Source: Candidatus Dormiibacterota bacterium
Lineage (GTDB): Bacteria; Chloroflexota; Dormibacteria; Aeolococcales; Aeolococcaceae
Length of the DNA: 5,931 bases
Reading direction: 5' to 3'
Assembly (NCBI GenBank): GCA_955651875.1
Contig: CATPAP010000106.1
Location: forward strand, 1-5,931
In this document: one piece after another, positions 5,404-5,931 of the stretch
Layout: each line of letters begins with the position of its first letter
Position numbering within the stretch: position 1 is the first letter of the stretch
Translations under genes and position numbers: made by a program
The notes under the pieces: model-generated
The model's input: the letters and a program-made list of their open reading frames with translations, nothing else
The model's database searches: none
Told to the model about the DNA's origin: nothing

Positions 5404-5409
5404 AGTGTA
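5404..5409 (-). promoter_or_regulatory. Possible -10 box (TACACT) for a leaderless ICMT-like transcript
   Basis: Read on the minus strand, TACACT matches TAnnnT and lies six bases before the ATG at 5397. A transcript starting the usual distance downstream would begin at the start codon itself. No Shine-Dalgarno sequence is present, which agrees. I see no -35 match upstream. If real, this promoter lies within the 32-bp gap to the divergent oxidoreductase, and the polymerase footprint would cover that gene's start. Confidence 0.4.
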
Positions 5410-5429
5410 GGGGGCATCATTCGTGACCC

Positions 5430-5931
5430 ATGAGTGAGAGCTTCGACCTTGTTGTCATTGGTGGTGGGACCGCCGGCCTCTCCGCCGTCCAGGCTGCGCT
5501 GAGCCTCGGCAAGCGGCCACTGCTGGTCTCTGAAGGGCCACCCGGCGGCGAGTGCACCTGGAACGGCTGCGTGCCCTCCAAGGCGCTCATCGAGGCGGCC
5601 CGCGTGCACCACACAGCGAGCCGCGCGGCCGCTTTCGGCACCCGCATCGACGGTCTGTCCGTGGACTTCCCCGCGGTGATGCGGCGGGTCCACGACGTCA
5701 TCGATCGCATCGCCCGCTACGAGGACGAGAAGCACCTCGAGCATGCCGGGGTCGCCGTGCGCCGCGCGCTCGCGCGCCTGCGTGCGCCGGGTGTGGTGCA
5801 GATCGGCGATGACATGGTGAGCACCGATCGAATCGTCGTCGCCACAGGCAGCAGGCCGGCCATTCCGCCCATCCCCGGCCTCGATTCGGTCCCGCATCTC
5901 ACCAACGAATCGCTCTTCGCGCTGACCTCTC
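5430..5931 (+). CDS. Pyridine nucleotide-disulfide oxidoreductase, N-terminal part (cut by window end)
   Basis: The 5' 167 codons of a class I flavoprotein disulfide reductase (dihydrolipoamide dehydrogenase/glutathione reductase/mercuric reductase fold). These enzymes pass electrons from NAD(P)H through FAD to a redox-active disulfide. The FAD-binding GxGxxG is at 11-16 (VVIGGGTAGLSA). The redox pair is C42-x4-C47 in GGECTWNGCVPSKAL, followed by the conserved PSK. The second FAD motif, VVATGSRPAIPPIPG, is at 136-150. The active-site loop has Thr-Trp between the cysteines' usual neighbours, where lipoamide dehydrogenases have Leu-Asn-Val/Ile, so the substrate may differ. A mercuric reductase or generic relative cannot be told apart without the C-terminus. 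No N-terminal heavy-metal (GMTCxxC) domain is present at this start. The ATG at 5430 has no clear ribosome-binding site and stands 32 bp from the divergent ICMT-like gene. The frame is open to the last base. Confidence 0.9.
   Translation, partial: MSESFDLVVIGGGTAGLSAVQAALSLGKRPLLVSEGPPGGECTWNGCVPSKALIEAARVHHTASRAAAFGTRIDGLSVDFPAVMRRVHDVIDRIARYEDEKHLEHAGVAVRRALARLRAPGVVQIGDDMVSTDRIVVATGSRPAIPPIPGLDSVPHLTNESLFALTS

Noticed and set aside
1..5931. CRISPR arrays, tRNA or rRNA genes, riboswitches
   Set aside because: No regularly spaced repeats, cloverleaf-like sequence or recognisable RNA element was seen on either strand.

Overview
The window is high-GC bacterial DNA. It suggests an actinobacterium-like organism (Actinomycetota in the broad sense, possibly a Thermoleophilia- or Acidimicrobiia-type lineage). 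This rests on GC-rich codon use, GTG and possibly leaderless starts, and the flavour of the IS3 transposase and two-component proteins. It is an inference from composition and family resemblance, not a placement. Base composition is uneven: positions 1921-1980 are 33/60 G+C and positions 4141-4200 are 45/60. The left 2.4 kb therefore looks like accessory DNA and the right 3.3 kb like ordinary chromosome.

Left part (1-2392). A short open frame of unknown identity at the left edge runs into a dead IS3-family insertion sequence on the minus strand. I place the IS at 161-1352, using long imperfect inverted ends. Its orfA has a one-base insertion, and its orfB has lost about ten codons with a frame change. 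The programmed -1 slippery heptamer between the two genes is still visible. About 175 bp of unassigned DNA follows. Then comes a minus-strand SAM-dependent methyltransferase with an N-terminal zinc-knuckle, of the kind common in cell-surface sugar or glycan clusters.

Middle part (2614-4793). This is a plus-strand set of three genes: a 97-residue protein with two predicted membrane segments and a Gly/His-rich tail; an OmpR/PhoB-type response regulator; and a sensor histidine kinase whose start overlaps the regulator stop (ATGA). The kinase has two membrane helices with almost no extracytoplasmic loop, so it probably senses within the membrane or through a partner. The small membrane protein is an obvious candidate partner. 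A strong 14-bp hairpin separates the small gene from the regulator.

Right part (4816-5931). A minus-strand isoprenylcysteine carboxyl methyltransferase (ICMT)-like membrane methyltransferase converges on the kinase. Divergent from it, only 32 bp away, starts a pyridine nucleotide-disulfide oxidoreductase (dihydrolipoamide dehydrogenase/mercuric reductase fold) that is cut by the window end.

I do not see a clearly new defence or mobile system. The most interesting leads are the small membrane protein/intramembrane kinase pair, the hairpin between them, and the anatomy of the decayed IS.
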